This document shows, piece by piece, positions 19,782-27,790 of a stretch of 64,000 nucleotides of DNA. Numbering within the stretch: the first letter of the stretch is position 1; each line of letters opens with the position of its first letter. Origin of the DNA: Rhodobiaceae bacterium UBA4490. GTDB taxonomy: Bacteria; Pseudomonadota; Alphaproteobacteria; Parvibaculales; Parvibaculaceae. Where the stretch lies: NCBI GenBank assembly GCA_002389665.1, contig DGNO01000001.1:273564-337563 (forward strand), written 5' to 3'. Position numbers and translations under genes: made by a program. Below the pieces are notes generated by a model. It was not told where the DNA came from. It saw nothing but the letters and a program-made list of their open reading frames with translations, and searched no databases.

Positions 19782-21467
19782 ATGGCAGATGGTACGGGTA
19801 TGAGTGAGGCGAACGAACTGGTCTTCCTGCCGCTGGGCGGCACCGGCGAGATCGGTATGAACCTCAATCTTTATGGGTTCGGTCCGCCGGACGCGCGCAA
19901 GTGGATGATGGTCGATCTCGGCGTCACCTTCTCGGACCTGCGCACGCCGGGTATCGACGTGATCATGGCGGACCCGTCTTTCATCGAAGAGCGCCGGGAG
20001 GACCTGCTTGGCATTGTCCTTACCCATGGCCATGAAGACCATATCGGTGCGGTCGCCCATCTCTGGCCGTCTTTGCGCTGCGATGTCTATGCGACGCCTT
20101 TTACCGCCGAACTCGTCAAAGCTAAGCTTATCGAGGCAGGCATCGAGCAGGAAGTGCCGCTCAAGATCGTGGAGCTCGGCAGCCGCTTCACGCTCGGTCC
20201 TTTTGACATTGAGCTGGTAACGCTCACCCATTCGATCCCCGAGCCCAATGCGCTTGCCATCCGCACCCCGCTCGGCCTTGTCATGCATACGGGCGACTGG
20301 AAGATCGATCCCGATCCCGTGGTCGGCGAGGACATCGATATCAAGCGGCTGACGGAGCTCGGCAACGAAGGCGTGCGGGCGCTCGTCTGCGATTCCACCA
20401 ATGTGTTCTCGCCTGGCGAATCCGGCTCGGAGGCCGATGTCGCCAAGGGACTGACGGAGCTCATCAAGGACATGAAGGGCCGCGTGGCGGTGACGACCTT
20501 CGCCTCGAACGTTGCCCGCCTTGAAAGCGTCATCCGCGCGGCGGAAGCCTGCGGGCGCCATGTGGTGCTGGCCGGGCGCGCCATGCACCGCGTCACGACG
20601 GCGGCGCGCAAGACGGGGTATCTGCAAAACTTGCCGCCCATCGTGCCGGAGGATGAAGCGGGCTATCTGCCCCCCGAAAACGTACTTTATCTTTGTACCG
20701 GCAGCCAGGGGGAGCCGCGCGCCGCCCTTGCGCGCATTGCGATGGATAACCACCCCCATGTCACCTTGTCGGAAGGCGATACGGTGATCTTTTCCTCGCG
20801 GATGATCCCCGGCAATGACGTGGAAATTTACGAACTGCAAAACCTGCTGGCCGAACGCGGCATTCGCGTGATCACGGAGAAGGATCATTTCGTCCATGTC
20901 TCCGGTCATCCGTGCCGGGATGAACTGGCGCGCATGTATCAATGGATCAAGCCGGAGGTTGCCGTACCGGTGCATGGTGAGGCGCGGCATCTGCTTGAAC
21001 ATGCCGAACTTGCCCGCGAGCTGCAGGTGCCGCAGGCCATGGTTCTGAAAAACGGGCTCATGCTGCGCCTTGCGCCCGGCCCGGCCGAGATCATCGATGA
21101 AGCGCCGAACGGGCGGCTTTATCTCGATGGCGACATTCTGATGCCTTCCTGGGACCCGGCGGTGCAGGAACGCCGGAAGCTTGCTTTTGCCGGTTCCGTC
21201 TTCGTCACGCTGGTGCTGGACGGGCAGGGCAAGGTGCTGGGCGAGCCGCAAGTGCGCCTCCTCGGCCTGCCGGAAGAAGATGGCAGCGGCATTTCCTTCG
21301 AAGAACGCGCGCTCGATGCCATCGACGATGTGCTGGACAGGCTTCCCTTGCGCAAACGCAAGGATGACGCAGCGGTCGCCGAGCTTTTGCGCCGGGCGGT
21401 GCGCGGCGCGATCCGCCGGGAGTGGGGAAAGAAAGCCGCCGTCGAGGTGATCGTGACGCGGGTCTGA
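19782..21467 (+). CDS. rnj: Ribonuclease J
   Basis: A 561-residue metallo-beta-lactamase/beta-CASP nuclease with 5'-3' exo- and endonuclease activity in mRNA decay and rRNA maturation. The metal site motif LTHGHEDHIGA (HxHxDH) is at about residues 77-87. Further conserved parts are GDWKIDPDP, CDSTNVFSPGESGSE, and the beta-CASP region with LCTGSQGEPRAALARI, followed by HVSGHPCRDELARM and PVHGEARHL. ATG 19782 is used; ATG 19800 (MSEANE) is an alternative. It lies 9 bases after birA. Confidence 0.94.
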   Translation: MADGTGMSEANELVFLPLGGTGEIGMNLNLYGFGPPDARKWMMVDLGVTFSDLRTPGIDVIMADPSFIEERREDLLGIVLTHGHEDHIGAVAHLWPSLRCDVYATPFTAELVKAKLIEAGIEQEVPLKIVELGSRFTLGPFDIELVTLTHSIPEPNALAIRTPLGLVMHTGDWKIDPDPVVGEDIDIKRLTELGNEGVRALVCDSTNVFSPGESGSEADVAKGLTELIKDMKGRVAVTTFASNVARLESVIRAAEACGRHVVLAGRAMHRVTTAARKTGYLQNLPPIVPEDEAGYLPPENVLYLCTGSQGEPRAALARIAMDNHPHVTLSEGDTVIFSSRMIPGNDVEIYELQNLLAERGIRVITEKDHFVHVSGHPCRDELARMYQWIKPEVAVPVHGEARHLLEHAELARELQVPQAMVLKNGLMLRLAPGPAEIIDEAPNGRLYLDGDILMPSWDPAVQERRKLAFAGSVFVTLVLDGQGKVLGEPQVRLLGLPEEDGSGISFEERALDAIDDVLDRLPLRKRKDDAAVAELLRRAVRGAIRREWGKKAAVEVIVTRV

Positions 21468-21477
21468 GAGCCTGTGC

Positions 21478-21506
21478 TTGCCCCCTCAGGCCAAGCGCTC
21501 TAGTTT
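21478..21506 (+). promoter_or_regulatory. Possible promoter of the mce-DUF1467 pair
   Basis: TTGCCC (21478-21483) and TAGTTT (21501-21506) with a 17-base spacer lie in the 78-base gap between rnj and mce. The -10 is only a partial match. Confidence 0.35.
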
Positions 21507-21545
21507 TGCGCCAACACATATTTGCTGCTTTGAAGGAGAGTTTCG

Positions 21546-21950
21546 ATGCTGGGCCGTTTGAACCACGTAGCGATCGCCGTTCCCAATATGGAAGAAGCCG
21601 CCGCCGTTTACCGCGACACGCTGGGCGCGAAAGTGTCCGAGGCGGTGCCGCAGCCGGATCACGGGGTGACGACTGTTTTCATCGAACTGGAAAACACCAA
21701 GATCGAATTGCTGGAGCCGCTGGGCGAGGATTCCCCGATCCTCAGCTATCTGAAGAAAAATCCGAAAGGCGGCATCCATCACGTCTGCTACGAAGTGGAA
21801 GACATCATGGCCGCCCGCGATCAGATGCGCGAAAAAGGCGCGACCATCACCGGCACGGGCGAGCCGAAAATCGGTGCTCACGGCAAGCCCGTTATCTTCC
21901 TTCACCCGAAGGATTTCAACGGCACCTTGATCGAGCTGGAACAGGTTTAA
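21546..21950 (+). CDS. mce: Methylmalonyl-CoA epimerase
   Basis: A 134-residue vicinal-oxygen-chelate enzyme that interconverts (S)- and (R)-methylmalonyl-CoA in propionate and odd-chain fatty acid breakdown. The two beta-alpha-beta-beta-beta modules and the metal ligands are recognisable: His in LNHVAIAV, His in GGIHHVCYEV and Glu in LIELEQ. A strong AAGGAGAG lies before the ATG. Placed in the usual alphaproteobacterial order, rnj-mce-DUF1467. Confidence 0.92.
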   Translation: MLGRLNHVAIAVPNMEEAAAVYRDTLGAKVSEAVPQPDHGVTTVFIELENTKIELLEPLGEDSPILSYLKKNPKGGIHHVCYEVEDIMAARDQMREKGATITGTGEPKIGAHGKPVIFLHPKDFNGTLIELEQV

Positions 21951-21960
21951 GGACAAGGGC

Positions 21961-22245
21961 ATGAGCCTGACCGATTTCATTCAAGCCGCCGCCATTTATG
22001 CGGTGATCTGGTGGCTGGTGTTGTTTGCCGTGCTTCCCTGGGGCGTGCGCTCGCAAGGGGAGATGGGGCAGACGGTGCCCGGCACCGAAGATGGTGCACC
22101 GGTCAGGCCGCTTCTGCTGCGCAAGGTGATCGCAACGACGATCACCGCCGCCGTGATCTATGCCGGCGTTCACTGGCTGCTGAACTATTCCGGCGTGACG
22201 TTGAACGACATTCCCTTCTTCCCGAAATTCGAACCGGTACGCTGA
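21961..22245 (+). CDS. DUF1467 family membrane protein
   Basis: A 94-residue protein with two hydrophobic spans (about residues 9-28 and 55-72) and the conserved start with WWLVLFAVLPWGVRSQGE. I recognise it as the DUF1467 family, which is found widely in alphaproteobacteria next to mce and proS. Its function is unknown. It starts 10 bases after mce and is very probably cotranscribed with it. Confidence 0.85.
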   Translation: MSLTDFIQAAAIYAVIWWLVLFAVLPWGVRSQGEMGQTVPGTEDGAPVRPLLLRKVIATTITAAVIYAGVHWLLNYSGVTLNDIPFFPKFEPVR

Positions 22246-22249
22246 AGAC

Positions 22250-22310
22250 TTATCCCCGCTTTGTGATACGCCTGTCATACTTGGTGCCTTATCAAGAGGG
22301 ATAAAAGCGG
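22250..22310 (+). other. Overlapping complementary segments in the chrA leader
   Basis: TTATCC (22250-22255) complements GGATAA (22299-22304), and the adjacent CCGCTT (22256-22261) complements AAGCGG (22305-22310). The order makes a pseudoknot or two mutually exclusive pairings. A small local hairpin TTATC/GATAA (22289-22304) competes with the first. The last segment ends just before the chrA ribosome binding site. Confidence 0.3.
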
Positions 22311-22319
22311 CGAGGGAAG

Positions 22320-23531
22320 ATGGCGGCAGAAGGGGCGGCAGGCTCCCAAGCGCAAGGCAGCGCCTGGGACGTTTTCAAAGCATTTCTGGTTCTGGGGCTC
22401 ACCAGCTTTGGGGGGCCTGTGGCGCATCTGGGCTACTTCCGTGAGGCGTTTGTTGCGCGGCGCGCCTGGTTGAGCGAGGCGGCTTACGCCGATCTCGTGG
22501 CGCTCTGCCAGGTATTGCCGGGCCCGGCCTCCAGCCAGGTGGGCATGGGCATCGGCCTGCACCGGGCAGGCCTTGCCGGCATGGCGGCGGCATGGACCGC
22601 TTTCACACTTCCTTCCGCGCTTCTGCTTGCCGGGTTTGCTGCCGGGCTCGCCGTGCTGCAGCCCTCCGCCGAGACGGGCTGGCTCCTCGGGCTGAAAGCG
22701 GCGGCTGCCGCCGTCGTCGCCCAGGCACTGATCGGCATGGCAAAGAGCCTGACGCCGGATCTGCCGCGCGCAGCGCTTGCCATCCTTGGCTTCTTTCCTC
22801 TGGTCCTCGCGCCCCATCCCATGACCCCCGTCCTGGTGCTGCTCGGCGGCGGAGCGCTGGGCTGGCTTTTCTTGAAGGAAGACCCGAATGGTGCGGGGGA
22901 GGCGCCGGGCACCCTCAACACGCTGCCGCGCAAAGGGGCGCTCGCAGCCCTTGCCGCCTTTGCCGCGCTGCTGGCGCTTCTGCCGATCGCCGCCATCGAG
23001 GGCGGGGCAGCGGCGGCACTGATCGACAAGTTCTACCGGGCAGGCTCCCTCGTCTTCGGCGGCGGCCATGTGGTGCTGCCGCTTTTACAAAGCGAGATGG
23101 TCTCGACGGGCTTCGTGAGCGAGGCGGATTTTCTGGCGGGCTATGGCGCAGCCCAGGCGGTGCCGGGCCCGCTTTTCACTTTCGCCGCTTTTCTCGGCTA
23201 TGCTTCGGAAGGGGCAATTACCGGCCCGCTCGGCGCGGCGCTGGCGCTTATCGCGATATTCCTGCCTTCCGCCTTGCTGCTGCTCGGCGTCCTGCCATTC
23301 TGGGCAGGGCTGCGGGCGAATGCGGCACTGCGCCGGGGGCTTGCCGGGGTGAATGCGGCGGTTGTCGGCCTGCTAGCGGCGGCCTTTTACGACCCCGTGG
23401 TCCTGGAAGGGGTAAAGAGCCTGCCCGCGGCACTGATCGCTATCGGCGGTCTCGGCGCGCTTTACTTCGCCAAAGTGCCGCAATGGCTGGTCGTGGCGGC
23501 AGCGGCGCTGGCCGGCGCGGTGTTGCTCTAG
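22320..23531 (+). CDS. chrA: Chromate transporter, two-domain ChrA
   Basis: A 403-residue inner-membrane protein of the CHR superfamily that exports chromate using the proton-motive force. Two homologous halves are visible. The first starts FLVLGLTSFGGPVAHLGYFREAFV and has CQVLPGPASSQVGMGIG. The second has AGSLVFGGGHVVLPLLQSEMV and GYGAAQAVPGPLFTFAAFLGY. The length and duplication are those of the long-chain type. GAGGGAAG precedes the ATG. No ChrB-type regulator is nearby, so the substrate call rests on family alone. Confidence 0.88.
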   Translation: MAAEGAAGSQAQGSAWDVFKAFLVLGLTSFGGPVAHLGYFREAFVARRAWLSEAAYADLVALCQVLPGPASSQVGMGIGLHRAGLAGMAAAWTAFTLPSALLLAGFAAGLAVLQPSAETGWLLGLKAAAAAVVAQALIGMAKSLTPDLPRAALAILGFFPLVLAPHPMTPVLVLLGGGALGWLFLKEDPNGAGEAPGTLNTLPRKGALAALAAFAALLALLPIAAIEGGAAAALIDKFYRAGSLVFGGGHVVLPLLQSEMVSTGFVSEADFLAGYGAAQAVPGPLFTFAAFLGYASEGAITGPLGAALALIAIFLPSALLLLGVLPFWAGLRANAALRRGLAGVNAAVVGLLAAAFYDPVVLEGVKSLPAALIAIGGLGALYFAKVPQWLVVAAAALAGAVLL

Positions 23532-23558
23532 ATTTTCGGAAATTGGCAGACGCGTTGC

Positions 23559-23597
23559 CCAAAAAAGAAAGCAAGGCTGCGGATACCGCGCCTTGCT
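23559..23597 (-). terminator. Strong minus-strand intrinsic terminator
   Basis: Read on the minus strand, AGCAAGGC plus GCGG pairs with CCGC plus GCCTTGCT (23570-23597, one bulged base, three-base loop), followed by TTCTTTTTT (23569-23561). On the plus strand no T tract follows. It would end the purine permease mRNA with a long 3' region, or a separate short RNA from the promoter at 23713-23741. Confidence 0.8.
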
Positions 23598-23628
23598 CCA
23601 GTCACTCGCCCACCCGGGCCTCAGAAGA

Positions 23629-23702
23629 GGGACGAAACTTTTGTTCCGTGCCGGGTGTTCTCCTCCCTAAACTTGGACTGCTCTTTGGCAGGCCCCTTTT
23701 TT
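23629..23702 (+). ncRNA. Candidate trans-acting small RNA, mmgR/suhB (alpha-r8) like
   Basis: About 74 bases in three parts. First is a hairpin, GGGACGAAAC / GTTCCGTGCC with a TTTT loop (23629-23652, two mismatches). Next is a single-stranded stretch with the anti-Shine-Dalgarno motif CTCCTCCC (23660-23667). Last is a terminator, GGACTGC / GCAGGCC (23675-23694), followed by T6 (23697-23702). The order, the length near 77 bases and the ACTTGGAC before the last stem match what I remember of the alphaproteobacterial mmgR/suhB RNA. The 5' end is not defined: an upstream CACCCGG (23611-23617) can also pair with CCGGGTG (23651-23657). I see no clear plus-strand promoter. The terminator also serves chrA. 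Confidence 0.5.
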
Positions 23703-23712
23703 GTATGCCCGG

Positions 23713-23741
23713 AGTATATGGAGGGGTGCAGAGTGTGTCTA
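23713..23741 (-). promoter_or_regulatory. Candidate minus-strand promoter opposite the small RNA
   Basis: On the minus strand TAGACA (23741-23736), a 17-base spacer and TATACT (23718-23713). Transcription would begin near 23706 and end at the terminator 23597-23559, giving an RNA of about 145 bases wholly antisense to the mmgR-like element. Confidence 0.4.
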
Positions 23742-23811
23742 CGCAATTTTTTAAGAACTATGACACTTTCCGGGTAATAAGCGGCATACTTACAGCCGTG
23801 TCAGCGTAAGT

Positions 23812-25131
23812 TTATGCCACGGCGAGCTTGATGGCGAAGGCCGCGGCCAGCCCCCACAGCACAGGATGCACCTGCCGGGCCTGGCCCGTCAGCGCCTTGA
23901 GCGCGGCATAGGTGATGATCCCGAGCCCGATCCCCGTCGCGATGGAAAAGGTAAGAGGAATGGCGATCAGCGTGACGGTGGCGGGAATGGCTTCACTCGT
24001 CTCGCCCCAATCGACTTTCCCGAGCCCCTGCATCATCAGGCAGGCGACGAGAATGAGGGCAGGGGCCGTCGCAAAGCCCGGCACCGCGCCAATCAGCGGC
24101 GCGAAGAAGAGGCAGGCAAGGAAGGCAAGGCCCGTGACGATGGCGGTAAGGCCGGTGCGCCCGCCCGCCTCGATGCCCGAGGTGCTTTCGATATAGGAGG
24201 TAGTGGTGGAGGTGCCAAGCAGCGCGCCCACAGACGTCGCCGCCGAATCCGCGATCATGGCCTTTTTCATGCCGATGAGGCGGCCTTGCCCGTCGATGAG
24301 CCCGGCCCGGGCGGCAACGGCGACAAGCGTGCCTGCCGTATCCAGAAGATCCACCAGCAAAAAGACGAAAATGACCGTCACGAGCCCCACACCAAGCGCG
24401 CCGGCCAGATCGAGCTCCAGAAAGGTGGGCAGGAGCGAGGGCGGCAGAGAGACAAGCCCTCCGCCGGTTCCCGCATCCGGTTCGCTCAGCCCGGCAAGCC
24501 CCGCAATCAGCGTGAGCAGCAGAATGACGCCGAGCACGGCGCCCGGCAGCTTGCGGGCATAAAGCGCGCCTATCGCAAGAAAACCGCCTGCCGCGAGCCA
24601 AACCTCGGGCCGGGACATATCGCCGAGCTTCACGAGCGTTACCGGAGAAGCGGCGACGATGCCGGCATTCTGCAGCCCGATAAAGGCAAGGAAGAGCCCG
24701 ATCCCCGCCGCGATGGCCTGTTTCTGGGAAGCGGGAATGGCGTTGATCATCTTCTCGCGGAATGTCGAGACGGAGAGTGCCAGAAAGATGAGGCCGGAGA
24801 AAAAGACGCAGCCGAGCGCAATGCGCCAATCGCCGCCTAGTGCCGGCACCACGGTGAAAGCGAAATAGGCGTTGAGCCCCATGCCGGGCGCCTGAGCGAT
24901 GGGCAAGTTTGCATATAGTCCCATCAGAAGAGAGCCGAAGGCAGCTGCGAGGCAGGTGGCGACGAAGACCGCGTTCTTGTCCATGCCGGCCTCGGCCAGG
25001 ATCAGCGGATTGACAACGACGATATAGGCCATGGTCAGAAAGGTAGTGAGACCGCCCGTTATCTCTTGGCGCAGGCTCGATCCGCGTGCGGAAAGCTGAA
25101 AGTAGGAAAGAAAATCGTCAGCATGCGCCAT
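23812..25131 (-). CDS. NCS2-family purine permease (AzgA/PbuG type)
   Basis: A 439-residue inner-membrane transporter with about fourteen spans, of the hypoxanthine/guanine/adenine-proton symport branch (COG2252). Characteristic parts are the N-terminal EITGGLTTFLTMAYIVVVNP, QAPGMGLNAYFAF (nucleobase site region), LVDLLDTAGTLVAVA and SYIESTSGIEAGGRTGLTAI. It takes up a purine base, but which one cannot be read reliably. It is monocistronic, convergent with chrA and divergent from the gene at 25309. I see no purine riboswitch in its leader. Confidence 0.9.
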   Translation of the reverse strand: MAHADDFLSYFQLSARGSSLRQEITGGLTTFLTMAYIVVVNPLILAEAGMDKNAVFVATCLAAAFGSLLMGLYANLPIAQAPGMGLNAYFAFTVVPALGGDWRIALGCVFFSGLIFLALSVSTFREKMINAIPASQKQAIAAGIGLFLAFIGLQNAGIVAASPVTLVKLGDMSRPEVWLAAGGFLAIGALYARKLPGAVLGVILLLTLIAGLAGLSEPDAGTGGGLVSLPPSLLPTFLELDLAGALGVGLVTVIFVFLLVDLLDTAGTLVAVAARAGLIDGQGRLIGMKKAMIADSAATSVGALLGTSTTTSYIESTSGIEAGGRTGLTAIVTGLAFLACLFFAPLIGAVPGFATAPALILVACLMMQGLGKVDWGETSEAIPATVTLIAIPLTFSIATGIGLGIITYAALKALTGQARQVHPVLWGLAAAFAIKLAVA

Positions 25132-25243
25132 TTTGCCTACTGTCCCCCGGTACTGGCTTGCATTAAGCTTTTTCTATTGTGCCGCTGAGGCTTTTCATCT
25201 GCCATTCAGGCAGAATCGATTAGCTTTATCGGAAAGTGTTTCA

Positions 25244-25285
25244 TATACTTTTTGAAAAGGCGCCGTCTGGGGCAAAGCCTTTTTT
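25244..25285 (+). promoter_or_regulatory. -10 element followed by a terminator-like leader hairpin
   Basis: TATACT (25244-25249) is followed by a stem AAAAGGC (25255-25261) / GCCTTTT (25277-25283) and a run of six T residues (25280-25285), just 24 bases before the next start codon. No good -35 is visible. It looks like an attenuator for the gene at 25309 or the end of a short RNA. Confidence 0.45.
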
Positions 25286-25308
25286 AAAGAACCGGCATTA
25301 ATCTGGGG

Positions 25309-25770
25309 ATGATGAACGGACAAGCACAGCTCGCCGCGATCCTATTCGCTGGCATGGTCTCCCAAGGAGATGGCACTTCCACAGAACCTGGCGTTACCGC
25401 CGGAAAACTGGAAGCATCACGTACACGCCCTGAAATCGTTGAAATCAGCGATCCGGCCTGCGCTCTGGTCACGGAGCATGTGCCGGCGGCCAATGTGGCC
25501 TATCAGCCGGGTGTCAGCACCACGGGCAAGCAGGTGGCAAGCGCCGATCTGAACCCGTCGTCCTACAGCCTGCGCCCGATTTATCAGTTCGACGTGGAAA
25601 TCACGCCGGAAAGCCTCTCCGATAAGTATAAAGGCCAGACCGGTCTGCCTGTTGCCACCATTACCTATGAGCCGGAGACGGGCAAAGTCCTGCTCGACGG
25701 CGAGGAAATGGTCTGGCTGCACGAAAAGGCCCTTTATGCGGCGTGTGCGGCCCGCAACGCCAAGAAATAA
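25309..25770 (+). CDS. Hypothetical protein, probably exported
   Basis: A 153-residue protein I do not recognise as a named family. The first about 17 residues (MMNGQAQLAAILFAGMV) are weakly hydrophobic and could be a poor signal sequence. A low-complexity Ser/Thr/Gly stretch follows, then a compact region with DPACALVTEHVPAANVAYQPG and YQFDVEITPESL, ending TYEPETGKVLLDGEEMVW. Two cysteines near the ends could form a disulfide. The start is uncertain: ATG 25309 and 25312 are both preceded only by GGGG at short distance. A terminator-like hairpin in the leader suggests regulated expression. Confidence 0.6.
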   Translation: MMNGQAQLAAILFAGMVSQGDGTSTEPGVTAGKLEASRTRPEIVEISDPACALVTEHVPAANVAYQPGVSTTGKQVASADLNPSSYSLRPIYQFDVEITPESLSDKYKGQTGLPVATITYEPETGKVLLDGEEMVWLHEKALYAACAARNAKK

Positions 25771-25799
25771 TCGCTTTCACTCTCCGCCCTGACCGGCAG

Positions 25800-25824
25800 C
25801 CACTGTCTTGACTTGGGACAGTGG
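25800..25824 (+). other. Perfect 8-bp hairpin between two exported-protein genes
   Basis: CCACTGTC (25800-25807) and GACAGTGG (25817-25824) enclose a nine-base loop that itself contains TTGACT. No T tract follows. It lies 30 bases after the stop at 25770 and 38 bases before the start at 25863; it could be an RNA element or a protein-binding palindrome. Confidence 0.4.
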
Positions 25825-25862
25825 GCCTCGCACCCTGCCTGCACATCACATGTGGGGGCACC

Positions 25863-27662
25863 ATGCGCGCGATAGGCATCGCCGCGGCCAGAAGGGCCGG
25901 GCAGTCGGTATCGGGAAATTCAGGCCGGCAAGGGGCCAGAAGTCTTAGCCAAAGATTGGCGCGCGCGGCCGGTTTTGCCGCGCTGAGCGGCGCGCTTCTT
26001 CTGAGCGGCGCTTTTGGCGGCCAGGGTGAGGCGGCGGCCCGTTCCTATAATTGGAAAATCACGAAGACCGAATGGTCCCCGGCGGATGAGAAAGGCTTCA
26101 GCGAGTTCGTCGAGGCGCTGGGCGCCGCCGATTGCTGGACGGTGGATGAGTGCCTGCGGAGCCCGGCGAACCCTTACCGCAGCACAGACCCGCGTGGCCT
26201 GCGCTTCCGCTCCGACTGTGCGGACTTTCCTTATGTGCTGCGCGCTTATTACGCCTGGAAGAACGGGCTGCCTTTCTCCTACGCGATCGGCGTGAATTCC
26301 ACCACGGGCTATTTCTCCGATATCCGCTACACCTCGAACGGCAACCGTGTTACCGCGCGCAAGACGGTGCCAGCGACGGCGCAGGGTGTGCCCGCGCTGC
26401 CCCTTATCGTGGAGATGCGCAATGCGGTCTCCACCGCCATGTACCGCCATCATGCGGACGCGGATGATGCGCAGAATTTCACCGACTTCTATGCGCCCGA
26501 AATCACCCGGGAGAGCATCCGCCCCGGCACGGTGCTCTACGATGTGAACGGCCATGTCGCCATGGTCTGGCGGGTGGAGGATGACGGGCGCATTCTCAAT
26601 ATCTCCGCGCATCCGGACAATTCTGTCTCCCGCTCTTTTTATGGGCGCAACTTCCTGCGCACGAAGCCGGAGCTCGGCACGAATTTCAAGAACTGGCGTC
26701 CCCAGCGCCTTGTAGGCGCAACGCGCCGGGCGGACGGGACTTATGTGGGCGGGCATATCGAAGCGCCGCTGAATAGCGAGCTCAAGGACTTTTCCCTTGA
26801 GCAATATCTCGGCACCCAGACCAATCCGAGCGGCAATTGGCGCAATGCGACGTTCGTCCATAAAGGCGAGGAGCTGGATTACTATCACTATATCCGCTCG
26901 GTCATGGCCAAGGGCGATTTGACGCTGAACCCGGTCAGCGAAATGCAGGCCATGATGCGCTCGCTCTGCTACGACATCCGCGCGCGCAAAGACGCGGTCG
27001 AGCAGGCGCTGATGAACAATATCCACCGGATGGAGGCGCCCGCGCGCCTGCCAAAGAATATTTACGGCACCTACGGCTATTGGGAGCTTTATTCGACGCC
27101 CTCCCGCGACGCCCGCCTCAAGACCTCCTTCAAGGAAATGCGCGACCAGATCGAGGCCATGGTGAAAATGTACCGCCAGGGCGTGAGCACGGTTTCTTAT
27201 GAGGGGAATGACCTGGCAGGCGATCTCATCGCCGCTTTCGAGGCGCAGAGCGAAAGCTGCAAGACCAGCTACACCCGCACCAATGGCAAGACCGTGACCT
27301 TGAGCGTCGAGGACGTGATGAACCGCCTCTTCGATCTTTCCTTCGATCCTTATCAATGTGTCGAGCGGCGCTGGGGCGCGCAAAGTGCCGAAGAGCTTTC
27401 TTCTTGCCCGGATGGGCCGGCGAAGCAGCGCTGGTATCAGGCCCAGCGCTTTTTGCGCAACCAGATCGACCGGACCTATGACGTGTCGATGGATTATACG
27501 CCCGCCGAACTGGAGGCGGGCCCGCATGAGGTTTATACGGGCCGGGGCGTCAAATCCCCGCCGGATGTCGATATGCGGGCTTATCTCACGCGGCTGAAAG
27601 CCGAGCAGCTCGCCTCCGGCGGCACGCTGGCGCAGGAGGCGCCGCAGGTCGCGGTGGATTGA
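25863..27662 (+). CDS. Large secreted protein with NlpC/P60-like Cys-His motifs
   Basis: A 599-residue protein. The start at 25863 is chosen because GGGGG precedes it and a signal-peptide-like N-terminus follows: basic (ARRAGQSVSG...RLARAAG), hydrophobic (FAALSGALLLSGAFG), with a likely cut after GEAAA. Around residues 105-120, SDCADFPYVLRAYYAWK resembles the catalytic-cysteine segment of NlpC/P60 or CHAP hydrolases. About 110 residues on, GTVLYDVNGHVAMVWRV resembles their catalytic-histidine segment. The remaining two thirds match nothing I know; several cysteines are spaced through it. A periplasmic peptidase or amidase role is inference. Confidence 0.65.
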   Translation: MRAIGIAAARRAGQSVSGNSGRQGARSLSQRLARAAGFAALSGALLLSGAFGGQGEAAARSYNWKITKTEWSPADEKGFSEFVEALGAADCWTVDECLRSPANPYRSTDPRGLRFRSDCADFPYVLRAYYAWKNGLPFSYAIGVNSTTGYFSDIRYTSNGNRVTARKTVPATAQGVPALPLIVEMRNAVSTAMYRHHADADDAQNFTDFYAPEITRESIRPGTVLYDVNGHVAMVWRVEDDGRILNISAHPDNSVSRSFYGRNFLRTKPELGTNFKNWRPQRLVGATRRADGTYVGGHIEAPLNSELKDFSLEQYLGTQTNPSGNWRNATFVHKGEELDYYHYIRSVMAKGDLTLNPVSEMQAMMRSLCYDIRARKDAVEQALMNNIHRMEAPARLPKNIYGTYGYWELYSTPSRDARLKTSFKEMRDQIEAMVKMYRQGVSTVSYEGNDLAGDLIAAFEAQSESCKTSYTRTNGKTVTLSVEDVMNRLFDLSFDPYQCVERRWGAQSAEELSSCPDGPAKQRWYQAQRFLRNQIDRTYDVSMDYTPAELEAGPHEVYTGRGVKSPPDVDMRAYLTRLKAEQLASGGTLAQEAPQVAVD

Positions 27663-27790
27663 GGCAGGGCCTGCCTTTCGGGGCCGCCCTTTGCCCCATT
27701 GCCTCAAGCCGGTCTAGCCCCTAATACTTGCCCACTTGCCGCGCGGCTGCCGCGCGGGCCCGCCTCCCTCCAACCGGTCAGTCAGAACTC

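Noticed and set aside
23561-23706. 6S RNA or SRP RNA in the chrA-permease gap
   Set aside because: The SRP tetraloop region (GGAAGGAAGCAGCC type) and a 6S-like closing stem with central bubble are both absent.
25132-25308. Purine or xanthine riboswitch in the leader of the purine permease
   Set aside because: I cannot find the conserved loops of the purine class. A small CTGCC/GGCAG hairpin (25199-25213) alone is not enough; an Rfam scan would settle it.
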